From an uncultured Oscillospiraceae bacterium (lineage in GTDB: Bacteria; Bacillota; Clostridia; Oscillospirales; Oscillospiraceae): a stretch of DNA of 64,000 nucleotides. The position numbers and the translations under genes are program-made. The stretch is from NCBI GenBank assembly GCA_951801655.1, contig CATONV010000002.1:34977-98976 (forward strand), given 5' to 3'. The notes beneath the pieces are model-generated. The model was not told where the DNA came from. It made no database searches and saw only the letters and a program-made list of their open reading frames with translations. This document shows, piece by piece, positions 48,894 to 57,363 of the stretch; positions within the stretch are counted from its first letter, which is position 1, and every line of letters starts with the position of its first letter.

Positions 48894-49673
48894 TCAGGAG
48901 TGGGCGAGGGGTGTGTCGTACATCCGGACAATCTCATTGACGAGTAGCCGGAAGTCCCGGGCCACCTTAGAGTCTGGGGCGTAGGACAGCACACTCTCGC
49001 CGTGGGCAGGGGCCTCCGCCACTGCCACACCGGAGCGGATGCGGGACTGAAACACACTGGTGTCCAGCTGCTGGGCGATCTGTTCCGCCATGTCCAGCAC
49101 CTCCCGGTTGAGGGTGAAACGCTGGTTGAACTTGTTGAGAACGATGCCCAGCACACGCAGACGGGGATTGTAGCATCGACGTACGGTGTCGATGGTCTCT
49201 CGGATCTGAGATACGCCCAGCAGACTGAGAATCTCAGGGGCCATGGGAATGACCAGACCGTCGGCGGCCACGTAGGCGTTCACAGTGAGAACGTTGAGGG
49301 CGGGCGGGGTGTCGATAATGATAAAATCATAATCCCCCTCCACCTCGGCCAGGGCGTTTTTCAGCAAAAACTCCCGACCGGGCCGGTTAAACTCCAGCTC
49401 GGCGGCGGACAGCAGAATATTGGAGGGCAGGATATCCCCGCAGTCGGACTGCATGATCACGTCGCGGATATTCTGCGTACCCTTCATAACGTCGTGGATG
49501 GTAGCGCAGTTTTCGATGTCCAGCCCCAGGCAGAAGCCCAAACTGCCCTGAGGGTCCAAATCGATCCCCAGCACCCGGGCGCCCCGGCTGTGCAGGCCGT
49601 CCATCAGAGAGCTGGACGTGGTGGTCTTGCCAACGCCGCCCTTCTGGTTGGTAATAGTGATGATAGCGGACAA
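48894..49673 (-). CDS. ParA/MinD-type ATPase
   Basis: This 259-residue protein has the deviant Walker A NQKGGVGKTTTSSS (about 8-21), switch I region LDPQGSLGF, and Walker B FIIIDTPPAL. It is of the ParA/Soj type. No parB or parS-like site lies next to it; its only operon partner is the ComFB-repeat gene. Because the flagellar cluster lacks FlhG, this ATPase could place flagella, switch complexes or chemoreceptor arrays, but chromosome or plasmid partition cannot be excluded. It is divergent from fliD. Confidence 0.88.
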   Translation of the reverse strand: MSAIITITNQKGGVGKTTTSSSLMDGLHSRGARVLGIDLDPQGSLGFCLGLDIENCATIHDVMKGTQNIRDVIMQSDCGDILPSNILLSAAELEFNRPGREFLLKNALAEVEGDYDFIIIDTPPALNVLTVNAYVAADGLVIPMAPEILSLLGVSQIRETIDTVRRCYNPRLRVLGIVLNKFNQRFTLNREVLDMAEQIAQQLDTSVFQSRIRSGVAVAEAPAHGESVLSYAPDSKVARDFRLLVNEIVRMYDTPLAHS

Positions 49674-49710
49674 GCGATCTCCTCCAGTAAAATCTTTCTC
49701 TGAGAGCTAT

Positions 49711-49737
49711 TAACTTAATCATACTACATGCCGATAA
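49711..49737 (+). promoter_or_regulatory. Sigma-28 promoter of fliD
   Basis: TAAC-N15-GCCGATAA matches the sigma-28 consensus TAAA-N15-GCCGATAA with one mismatch. It lies 78 bases before the fliD ATG in the parA-fliD divergent region. Confidence 0.8.
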
Positions 49738-49815
49738 AAAAGTACAGAGTATTTTTGCGTTCATTTTCAAAAAAACCGTCGTCATACAAAGAACAGAATG
49801 GAAGGAGCGATTACG

Positions 49816-52647
49816 ATGGCGTCTCTCAATGGAGTTAGCAGCAGCAACACTGTAAGCAGCCTGATGAACAGCGCCAATATGATCAGCGGCCTAGCAAGCG
49901 GTTTGGACACCGAGTCCATGATCGAAAATCTGGTTAAGAGCTACCAGACCAAAATTGAGTCGCTGAATCAGAAGGTTACCAAGACTGAGTGGAAGCAGGA
50001 CGCTTACCGCAGCATTATCAGCAAAATGGTGGGCTTCAGCAGCAAGTACACCTCCTATACTTCGGGGAGCAACCTGACCTCCCCCAGCTTTTTCAACAGC
50101 GCCGTCAAGGTGGAGACACTGGGCCTGTTTGCCGACAAGGTGGCCGCCAGCGGCAAGACCAGCAGCGAAATCTCGCTGGACAGGGTGAGCCAGCTGGCCA
50201 CCTCCGCCCAGTACCGCACCGCCAGCAACCTGAAGGCCGGAGACGGACAGAGCATCGCCGCCGACTTCGGAGTGGATGAAAACGGCGTACTCAAGGGGCT
50301 GGACCTGGTGAACGGCACCACAGAGCTGAGCAAGCTCAGCGGCAGCCTGACTCTGACTTACGGCAGCAAGACGGTCAGCGTCCAGTTCGACGAGGTGAAG
50401 GACGTCAAGGCCCTTCAGGAGATCAAGGAGAAGAACAAGGGAATCAGCGAAGACGCGGCCCTGGGCAAGCTCATTGAGCAGAAGCTGGCCAACGAGAAGA
50501 TCACCTTTAGCAGCGGCAGCACCGAGAGCGCCGACCAGCGCATCGGAGTTGAGGTGAGTAACGGAAAGATTACCTTTACCGAGAAGGGCAGCGCGGGCAA
50601 CGGCTTGTATATCTCCGGAGCCAGCGGCAACGTGGCCAGCACCCTGGGCCTGAATCTGAGCAATGCCAGCAAGGATAAGCCCACCGTGATTGAGCTGCCC
50701 AAGGATATGTCCGGCAATTCCGATGCCAGCCTGACCAAAAACGTAAACAATGCCGAGTATCTGTCCGGCAAGACCATGAATCTGAGCCTGGACGGCACCG
50801 TTCGCCAGATCAAGCTGCCCACCATTAAAAACGGCAAGCTGGTGGACGCCGACGGCAAGGCCCTCAAAGACGCCGACGGCAAGGATATCTCCAAGCTGAA
50901 CGCCAACAACTACGCTGCGGCCCTCAACGACGCGGTGCAGAAGGCCTACAAGGGCGAGAAGATTAAGGTATCCAACGCCGACGAGAGCGGCGAGACCCTC
51001 CGCCTCCGCTTTGACGTGCAGGAGGGGTCCGACCTGATCATCAACACCGATGTGGGCGAGACTTTGGGTATCGGTCAGGCGGCCACCAGCTTCCTGAACA
51101 CCAGCAAGACTCTGGAGGATCTGCTGGGGACGGATAAGCTGGACGCTCTGACTGCCGTGAAGGACAAGGACGGCAACGATCTGCTGGATGACGAGGGCAG
51201 AAAGCAGTATGAGTTCAAGATCAACGACGTGGTGGTGGGCAAGTACACCAAGGACAGCAAGCTGTCTGACATCATGAACGACATCAACACCAACAAAAAC
51301 GCCGACGTGACGGTCAGCTACTCCCAGACCACAAAAAAATTCCTCTTCAAGTCCAAGGAGACCGGACTGGAGAGCGAGATCAAGATGGGCGAGGGTCTGG
51401 CCCAGACCATGTTTGGAAAAACGGAAATCGGCGACCAGAGCAGCAACAGCTTTGCCGATTCCTACGGCGTTGATTGGCTGAAGGACGGCGAGAGTGCGAA
51501 ATTTACCTTCTCGATTCCCGAAGACAGCCACCTGGAGTTCAGTATTACGAAGGAGACGACAGTTGGAGAGGTCGTCGATAACCTGAACCAGTCCATGAAG
51601 GGCTATACCTTTACCCAAAACAAGTATACGGGGCAGATCGAAGCGAGAGACGCGAAGAGCGGCGCTCCCGTCGAGCTGAAAATTAAGGATAAGTTTGACT
51701 GGGATGTTCAGTTTGATGAGAGCAAAGCGCCCTCTGTCGACTATACGCCCGGCCAGGATGCCAAGTTTACCGTCACCATCAACGGTGAGACCAAGGAGAT
51801 GACCCGCAGCTCCAACAGCGTGAGCATCGACGGGCTGACCATTACCATGAAGGACACCTTCGACGGCGCCAAAGACGAAGACGGAAAAGAGGCCGTGGAC
51901 AGCGCGGGCAAACCCAAGAACTCCATCACCTTTAAGAGTACTACCGACTCGGACAAGATTGTGGACGCCGTCAAGACCATGATCGAGGACTACAACACCA
52001 TGATGTCGGAGATCAAGTCCGCCTATACCACCATGCCCTATAAGAAGTCCAACGGCACCTTTGCCAGCTACGAGCCCCTTACCGAAGATGAGCGGCAGGG
52101 CATGTCGGAGAGCGCCATTGAGCGCTATGAGGAGAAGGCCAAGCAGGGCATCCTCTTCGGCGACCGGAACCTTTCAAACCTGTACGACAAGATGCGCAAC
52201 GCCTTTGCCGGCCGGAACGAGGCCGCCCTGCGGTCCATGGGCATCACCATCAACTACTCTATGAGCGACGGCAGCCAGACCGTCACCCTGGATGAGAGCA
52301 AGCTGCGGGATGTTCTGGACAGCGACCCCGAGAAGGTGACCCAGGTATTCACCGGCGAGACGGGCGTGATGCAGACCATGAAGACACAGCTGGATATGTA
52401 CTCCAAAACCACCGGCGAGCCCAAGGGCATTCTGATCCAGCAGGCCGGCAGTCCGCTGAGCTCCCTGTCGCTGATGAACAACTCCTGGCAGAAGGAGATT
52501 GACAACTACAACAACCAGATTGAAAAGTGGCAGGATAAGCTTTCAAACCAGGTGGATCGCTACACCCAGCAGTTTAGCCGGCTGGAGATGCTGATCAATC
52601 AGATGAACTCCCAGAGTTCCACTCTGGCGGGCCTGATGGGCGGCTAA
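49816..52647 (+). CDS. fliD: Flagellar filament cap protein FliD (HAP2), enlarged
   Basis: This 943-residue protein caps the filament and folds exported flagellin. The N-terminal ISGLASGLDTESMIENLV and the C-terminal FliD_C segment (SLMNNSWQKEIDNYNNQ, SRLEMLINQMNSQSS) are clear. FliD is normally 450-700 residues; the extra length is in the central surface domain, about 150-620. A flagellin-IN-like segment (YEFKINDVVVGKYTKDS) occurs near 475. ATG at 49816 lies 8 bases after AAGGAG; the track start 6 codons earlier lacks a site. It begins a sigma-28 operon with fliS. Confidence 0.94.
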   Translation: MASLNGVSSSNTVSSLMNSANMISGLASGLDTESMIENLVKSYQTKIESLNQKVTKTEWKQDAYRSIISKMVGFSSKYTSYTSGSNLTSPSFFNSAVKVETLGLFADKVAASGKTSSEISLDRVSQLATSAQYRTASNLKAGDGQSIAADFGVDENGVLKGLDLVNGTTELSKLSGSLTLTYGSKTVSVQFDEVKDVKALQEIKEKNKGISEDAALGKLIEQKLANEKITFSSGSTESADQRIGVEVSNGKITFTEKGSAGNGLYISGASGNVASTLGLNLSNASKDKPTVIELPKDMSGNSDASLTKNVNNAEYLSGKTMNLSLDGTVRQIKLPTIKNGKLVDADGKALKDADGKDISKLNANNYAAALNDAVQKAYKGEKIKVSNADESGETLRLRFDVQEGSDLIINTDVGETLGIGQAATSFLNTSKTLEDLLGTDKLDALTAVKDKDGNDLLDDEGRKQYEFKINDVVVGKYTKDSKLSDIMNDINTNKNADVTVSYSQTTKKFLFKSKETGLESEIKMGEGLAQTMFGKTEIGDQSSNSFADSYGVDWLKDGESAKFTFSIPEDSHLEFSITKETTVGEVVDNLNQSMKGYTFTQNKYTGQIEARDAKSGAPVELKIKDKFDWDVQFDESKAPSVDYTPGQDAKFTVTINGETKEMTRSSNSVSIDGLTITMKDTFDGAKDEDGKEAVDSAGKPKNSITFKSTTDSDKIVDAVKTMIEDYNTMMSEIKSAYTTMPYKKSNGTFASYEPLTEDERQGMSESAIERYEEKAKQGILFGDRNLSNLYDKMRNAFAGRNEAALRSMGITINYSMSDGSQTVTLDESKLRDVLDSDPEKVTQVFTGETGVMQTMKTQLDMYSKTTGEPKGILIQQAGSPLSSLSLMNNSWQKEIDNYNNQIEKWQDKLSNQVDRYTQQFSRLEMLINQMNSQSSTLAGLMGG

Positions 52648-52670
52648 CGCCGAGAAAGGACGATTCCAAC

Positions 52671-53051
52671 ATGGACGCAAGAGGTTATCAGCAGTATAAA
52701 CAACAGTCCATTAACTCCATGACATCGGGGGAACTGCTGCTCCTTCTCTACGACGAGCTGGTTAAGCGCAGCACGCTGGCTTCCCTCGCCCTGGATAAGC
52801 AGGACTGGCCTACCTTTGAGGCGGCCCTGGATCGGTGCATCGATATCGTCGACTACTTGGATGAGACCCTGGACCGGCAGTACCCCATCAGCCAGGATTT
52901 GAGCAGGATGTATGATTACTTCACCTACGAGATGGGGCGGATTAAGCTGGGGCGGAACAAGGGAGAACTGGACCGGCTGCGTCCCATGCTGGCTGATATG
53001 CGGGATGCGTTTCGCTCCGCAGAGAAGAGCGGCGGGGAGAGACGGACATGA
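52671..53051 (+). CDS. fliS: Flagellin chaperone FliS
   Basis: This 126-residue helical protein binds the C-terminus of flagellin before export. The start RGYQQYKQQSINSMTSGELLLLLYDELVKR (trimmed motif GELLLLLYDELVK) is the FliS signature. It follows fliD by 23 bases, the usual order. The stop overlaps the next start (ATGA), so the following gene is coupled. Flagellin itself is elsewhere in the genome. Confidence 0.94.
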   Translation: MDARGYQQYKQQSINSMTSGELLLLLYDELVKRSTLASLALDKQDWPTFEAALDRCIDIVDYLDETLDRQYPISQDLSRMYDYFTYEMGRIKLGRNKGELDRLRPMLADMRDAFRSAEKSGGERRT

Positions 53052-53443
53052 CGAAAGGCGACTGGCTGGACCTGACGGTACTGGAACGGAAAAAATACAG
53101 CTGCCTGTCTGAGGTGATGGATCTGAGTCAGCAGATGGGCCAGGCCATGGACCGCAGTGACGATGTGTCCATGCGGATGCTGATTGCCCTGCGGCAGGAG
53201 CCTTTGCTCCAGCTGCAGGAGCTGAAGCGTGCCATCGACGACAAGAGGGAAAGCCTGTCCCCGGAGGACCGGGAGAGGGTGTTGTCGCTGGGTCAGGGGG
53301 CCTCTCCTCAGGGGGAGGAGGAGACCACCTACCACGGGCAGGCGGGCGCCGCCCGCCGGCTGCTGGAGAGGATCTTGGAGCTGGATGAGCGCCTGAACCG
53401 CCGTATTGCCGGGGATAACTCCTTCTACGCGCAAGAAAAATAA
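53048..53443 (+). CDS. FliT-like coupled chaperone (hypothetical)
   Basis: This 131-residue helical protein is encoded in 4-base overlap with fliS. It has a coiled-coil-like start (LTVLERKKYSCLSEVMDLSQ), an acidic middle and a helical end (AARRLLERILELDERLNRR). Position after fliD-fliS is that of FliT, the FliD chaperone, but sequence similarity is too faint to be sure. A FlgN-type fold is an alternative. Confidence 0.65.
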   Translation: MTKGDWLDLTVLERKKYSCLSEVMDLSQQMGQAMDRSDDVSMRMLIALRQEPLLQLQELKRAIDDKRESLSPEDRERVLSLGQGASPQGEEETTYHGQAGAARRLLERILELDERLNRRIAGDNSFYAQEK

Positions 53444-53475
53444 AAAATTCCCCCCTGCGGCGCAGGGGGGATACT
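53443..53475. terminator. Terminator between fliT-like and C39 genes
   Basis: CCCCCCTGC-GG-CGCAGGGGGG forms a strong stem (about 53450-53470). The A-rich left side gives a U-tract for the minus-strand peptidase gene; on the plus strand the tail is weaker. Confidence 0.75.
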
Positions 53476-54444
53476 TTATGGAGTGAACGTAACGGAGACG
53501 GCCCACAGAGGTCCGCCGCTGCTGCGGCTGGCGGACAGCTCCTCCAAAATTAGATCCAGATCCCAGGTGGTGAGACTCCGGTCAGGGCTGGCTGGGTCGG
53601 CAACCAGGATGGTGCCGTCCATTGAGAGGCCCCGGAGCAGAATGAAGTGTCCTCCGCTGGTGAAGTGTCCTGGCCCCACCAGGGCCACCAGGAGCTGCCC
53701 GGTGGACAGATGGTGGAGGATGACCTCTTTGTCTGTCTCCTCTGGGAGCAGAGAGGTGCAGGTAAGGCCATATTCCTCCGCAATGCCCGGGACGATGGAC
53801 CAGTAGGAGCCGTGCTTTTTGGCCCAGTAGCCCCGGTCCACACAGAGACGGGCCATCTCCGCTGGATCAATGGAGGTCTGTGTCAGAGTGGAAACCACCA
53901 TGGCCATGGCCGTCGGCCCGCAGCCGTAGTGACCGATGGTGTCGCTGCCGTAGGGCTCCTCCGCCCAACGGGAAGCGGTCTGATCGTAGTAGATCAGATT
54001 GTGGCTGCCGCCGGTGAGGTACTGCTGTCCGTCCCGGGAGAGAAGCGCAGTGACGGAGTAGTCGGCCCGGCTTCGAGGGGGCGGCGCGAGATCGGTGTCG
54101 TCATCCACCAGCTGGAGTTCCTCCTGGAGTTCGGGCGTCAGCTCAGGTTCTGGTTCAGGCGGACGGGAGAGGTAGTCGTCCAGCTTCCGCAGCCCTGTCT
54201 GAAGACGGGTGACGCCCTCTGCCACAACGCGGTCGGTGTGCTGCTGAAGGCCGGCCCACACCAGCTCCCCTGCCTGGCCCGCATGGTGGGCAAGACTCCG
54301 GACCGGGGCGGTGATGGCGGCGTAGATGTCGGGCGCCTGGTAGGCGCAGACCACCAGCTCCACGGTCCCCACACAGGCCGCAGCCAGCAGAAGGACTGGA
54401 AGAATATGGCGTTTCCATTTTCCCGGTTTCTCAAAGTTTTTCAC
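53476..54444 (-). CDS. C39-family papain-like peptidase, membrane-anchored
   Basis: This 322-residue protein has one N-terminal membrane helix (about 13-34, ILPVLLLAAACVGTVELVV), a stalk, and a C39/papain-like domain. The Cys box is HYGCGPTAMAMVVS, the His box is TSGGHFILLRG, and an Asp follows in VADPASPD. It is probably an extracytoplasmic peptidase. The substrate is unknown. The track start is a TTG at 54465; the GTG at 54444 has GGGGG upstream at better spacing. It is convergent with the fliT-like gene. Confidence 0.85.
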   Translation of the reverse strand: MKNFEKPGKWKRHILPVLLLAAACVGTVELVVCAYQAPDIYAAITAPVRSLAHHAGQAGELVWAGLQQHTDRVVAEGVTRLQTGLRKLDDYLSRPPEPEPELTPELQEELQLVDDDTDLAPPPRSRADYSVTALLSRDGQQYLTGGSHNLIYYDQTASRWAEEPYGSDTIGHYGCGPTAMAMVVSTLTQTSIDPAEMARLCVDRGYWAKKHGSYWSIVPGIAEEYGLTCTSLLPEETDKEVILHHLSTGQLLVALVGPGHFTSGGHFILLRGLSMDGTILVADPASPDRSLTTWDLDLILEELSASRSSGGPLWAVSVTFTP

Positions 54445-54586
54445 AGCGGGCCCCCAATAAATCAAAAATGGCTCTTTTCAATTGCCTCAAAAACGATTAT
54501 ACTACAAGAAGCGATTTTTTTGAACTAAAATTTTTGTGGCATACCGTATCATGTCATGAGACATTCAGCCAAGGAGCTGTAGGAAA

Positions 54587-55288
54587 ATGCCGGAAATTCA
54601 CATGGAAAAAGCGTCAAAAATCTATAAAACCGAGGACAAGCGCAAGCATTACGCGGTGCAGGACCTGGATTTTACAGTGCAGCAGGGAGATTTTGTCTTT
54701 CTGATTGGTAGCAGCGGGGCTGGAAAAACCACCATGCTGAAGCTGATCGGAGGCGAGATCTCTCCGGATGAGGGCGCCGTTTTTGTGGACAATACCAATA
54801 TTGCCCGCCTCTTCGGCCCCTGGAGGGTGCGGCTGAGTCGGACCTTCGGTATTGTCAGTCAGCAGACTCTCCTCATCCGGAAGCGCACCATTATGGAAAA
54901 CCTGATGGTGGCTGCCCGGGCCAGCGGAATGCAGCGCAAAAGCCGGGCGGCGGCGGAGAAGGCGCTGAGTCTGGTGGGCCTGCCCAAGGTGGGAGACTGT
55001 TTCCCCGCTCAGCTGTCTATCGGCGAGGTGCGCCGGGTGGAGCTGGCCAGAGCCCTGATCAGCAGTCCGCCGGTGCTGCTGCTGGATGAGCTCACCGCCA
55101 ACTTGGACGACGATACCATCTGGGATATCATGCATCTGCTCCATGAGCTGAACAGCCGTGGCACCACCATTATTATGGCTACCCACGCCAGCCAGTACGT
55201 AAATATTATGCGCCGCAGAGTGGTCACATTGGTGGACGGCAAGCTGGCAGGCGACGTACAGCACGGAAAATATGGAGATATTACTTGA
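54587..55288 (+). CDS. FtsE-like ABC transporter ATPase
   Basis: This 233-residue ATPase is of the FtsE/LolD type. Walker A is GSSGAGKTT, the Q-loop region is FGIVSQQ, and Walker B is VLLLDELTANLDD. The signature motif reads LSIGE instead of LSGGE, which may affect ATP hydrolysis. No FtsX-like permease is next to it, so it is an orphan ATPase. It lies between the peptidase and the chemoreceptor. FtsE itself controls cell division and wall hydrolysis, but that role is not shown here. The ATG at 54587 has only a weak AGGA ribosome site. Confidence 0.8.
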   Translation: MPEIHMEKASKIYKTEDKRKHYAVQDLDFTVQQGDFVFLIGSSGAGKTTMLKLIGGEISPDEGAVFVDNTNIARLFGPWRVRLSRTFGIVSQQTLLIRKRTIMENLMVAARASGMQRKSRAAAEKALSLVGLPKVGDCFPAQLSIGEVRRVELARALISSPPVLLLDELTANLDDDTIWDIMHLLHELNSRGTTIIMATHASQYVNIMRRRVVTLVDGKLAGDVQHGKYGDIT

Positions 55289-55362
55289 AAAACGATAGAA
55301 ATCAAAACTTTTACGCCAGCTTTTCGCCAGGGCAGAATGGATAAGGAAAATAAGTGAAAATC

Positions 55363-55402
55363 TTGACTTTTCCTTGCGTCTCGCGGAAAAGTGGTGTATA
55401 AT
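55363..55402 (+). promoter_or_regulatory. Promoter of the chemoreceptor gene
   Basis: TTGCGT (55374-55379) and TATAAT (55397-55402) are 17 bases apart. An extra TTGACT box lies 11 bases upstream of the -35, as at flgB P1. No sigma-28 box was found here. Confidence 0.65.
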
Positions 55403-55460
55403 GTAGCTCAAGATACCCGCATCGCCTGCGCGGCGGTAAAGAAAATGGGAGGAATACAGT

Positions 55461-57272
55461 ATGAACTTCAAGAACATGTCCATCCGGAAAAGTCTGATCG
55501 TAGGCTTCGGCACCACAATTTTGGTCTCTGTCATCATCATTGTTACGTCGCTGGTTATGATGAATTCACAGAAGAGTGCGTATCAAGACATTATCGACCA
55601 CTATGTGAAGACCAACACGCTGGTTTCCGACTGCCGGATCAACTACAACATTGCAGCCCGCAGCTTGCGGGATGTTGCCCTGTCCGGAAATCAGAACGGG
55701 TTGAGTACTGTTACTGCCAAGCTGAGTGAGCTTAACACTGAGATTACTGCGATGGAAGACGCGTACCCCAAGGAACTGAAGGATCGCAGCCTGCTCAATG
55801 ACTTTGTCAGCACCCTGAATACATGGTCGGCCGAGGCCCAGAAGATTGCGGAGGTTGTCAAGACAGACAGAAACCGGGCGGCGGATATGATCGTAAACGA
55901 ATGTACGCCTGCTCTGGATGCCGCCGCCGCCGCCGGTACGGTCCTGGCCAAGGACCTGCAGACCAAGCAGGATGAGATTATTGACAAGCAAAACCTGACT
56001 TCCAATATCGGATTGGGCGTTATCATCGGTGTGATGGTCGTCGCCACCCTGGTTGTACTGGTCATGGCTACCAAGATTATCAGGAGCATTGTGGAGCCCA
56101 GCACCCAGGTTCGGGGCGCTCTGGTGGGCTTCAGCCAGGGCAATCTGGCTGTGCCTGTCAGCTTTACTGGCAAGAATGAACTGGGTGAGATGTGCGATGC
56201 TCTGCGTACCAGCCAGAAGGTGCTGAACAGCGTAATCAAGGATATCTCCGGCACCACTGCCCAGATGGCCAAGGGCAACTTTGATGTGGAGCTCACCGCT
56301 ACGTTCCCCGGCGACCTGGCCCCCATTCAGCAGAGTATCAACCAGTTCGTTTTGCGTATGAGCGAAACGATTGCCAATATTTCCCAGTCCGCTGACCAGG
56401 TCACCGCTGGCGCCGAGCAGGTGTCTAACAGCGCCCAGGCCCTGGCCCAGGGTGCCACCGAGCAGGCCTCCTCTGTGGAAGAGCTGTCCGCCACCATCAC
56501 CGATATCTCCGAGAACGCTAAGCAGACTGCTTCCGTTGCAGAGACCGCCGGCGGTCACGTCAATGAGGCCGGCGGCCAGCTGAACCTGAGCATGGAGCAT
56601 GTCAAGCAGCTGAACACTGCTATGGAAAATATTTCCAGCTCCTCCCAGGAGATCGGCAAGATTATCGCCACCATTGAGAACATTGCCTTCCAGACCAATA
56701 TTCTGGCCCTGAACGCCGCCGTTGAGGCCGCCCGCGCCGGTTCTGCCGGCAAGGGCTTCGCAGTGGTGGCCGACGAGGTGCGTAACTTGGCTACCAAGTC
56801 CGACGAGGCTGCCAAGGCCACCAAGGATCTGATTGACAGCTCCATCTCCGCCGTTACCGAGGGCACCGAGGCCGTGAGCAAGGTCACTGACGCCCTGTCC
56901 CGCACCACCGAGAGTGCCAGCCAGGTGACCACCATGATGGACACCGTGGTCAGCGCCGTGGAGAACCAGACCCAGGCCATCATGCAGGTGACCGAAGGCA
57001 TTGATCAGATCTCTGCCGTGGTTCAGACCAACTCCGCTACCAGCGAAGAGTGCGCTGCGGCCAGTGAAGAGCTGTCCTCTCAGGCGAATATTATGCACCA
57101 GCTGATGGCTGAGTTTAAGGTGAGCTCTAAGCTGGGCGGGAGCTTCGGCTCTTCCAGCTTCAGCACTCCTGCGCCCAGCTACCAGAGCAGCAGCTCCAGC
57201 TGGGACGCCGGCGACGACGACGGGGGCTATGCCGGCGCCGACTCCAACCCCTTTACCAGCGCGAAATACTAA
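55461..57272 (+). CDS. Methyl-accepting chemotaxis protein
   Basis: This 603-residue receptor has membrane helices at about 13-36 and 186-209, an extracellular four-helix-bundle sensor between them, a HAMP domain (about 210-262) and a cytoplasmic signalling domain. The tip is [20 protein letters not shown] with VADEVRNLA following, the CheA/CheW contact. There is no CheR-binding pentapeptide at the end; the tail is Ser/Asp-rich and flexible. The ligand cannot be predicted. GGGAGGAATAC precedes the ATG. CheD and CheV in the main cluster are its likely partners. Confidence 0.95.
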   Translation: MNFKNMSIRKSLIVGFGTTILVSVIIIVTSLVMMNSQKSAYQDIIDHYVKTNTLVSDCRINYNIAARSLRDVALSGNQNGLSTVTAKLSELNTEITAMEDAYPKELKDRSLLNDFVSTLNTWSAEAQKIAEVVKTDRNRAADMIVNECTPALDAAAAAGTVLAKDLQTKQDEIIDKQNLTSNIGLGVIIGVMVVATLVVLVMATKIIRSIVEPSTQVRGALVGFSQGNLAVPVSFTGKNELGEMCDALRTSQKVLNSVIKDISGTTAQMAKGNFDVELTATFPGDLAPIQQSINQFVLRMSETIANISQSADQVTAGAEQVSNSAQALAQGATEQASSVEELSATITDISENAKQTASVAETAGGHVNEAGGQLNLSMEHVKQLNTAMENISSSSQEIGKIIATIENIAFQTNILALNAAVEAARAGSAGKGFAVVADEVRNLATKSDEAAKATKDLIDSSISAVTEGTEAVSKVTDALSRTTESASQVTTMMDTVVSAVENQTQAIMQVTEGIDQISAVVQTNSATSEECAAASEELSSQANIMHQLMAEFKVSSKLGGSFGSSSFSTPAPSYQSSSSSWDAGDDDGGYAGADSNPFTSAKY

Positions 57273-57300
57273 ACAGACGCCGGCAGCGCGTTCTGAAAAT

Positions 57301-57330
57301 ATATGGCGCCCCGGCAACGGGGCGCCATAT
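57301..57330 (+). terminator. Terminator-like hairpin after the chemoreceptor gene
   Basis: ATATGGCGCCCCG-GCAA-CGGGGCGCCATAT is a perfect 13-bp stem. The U-tract is poor (TTCGTAATT), so it may act as a partial terminator or mRNA stabiliser. Confidence 0.6.
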
Positions 57331-57363
57331 TCGTAATTCACAGACCAAGGGAGGTGCAGTCGG

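Noticed and set aside
49891-51618. 575-aa minus-strand ORF
   Set aside because: It lies fully within fliD in the opposite sense and has repetitive Leu/Gly/Val composition typical of a shadow.
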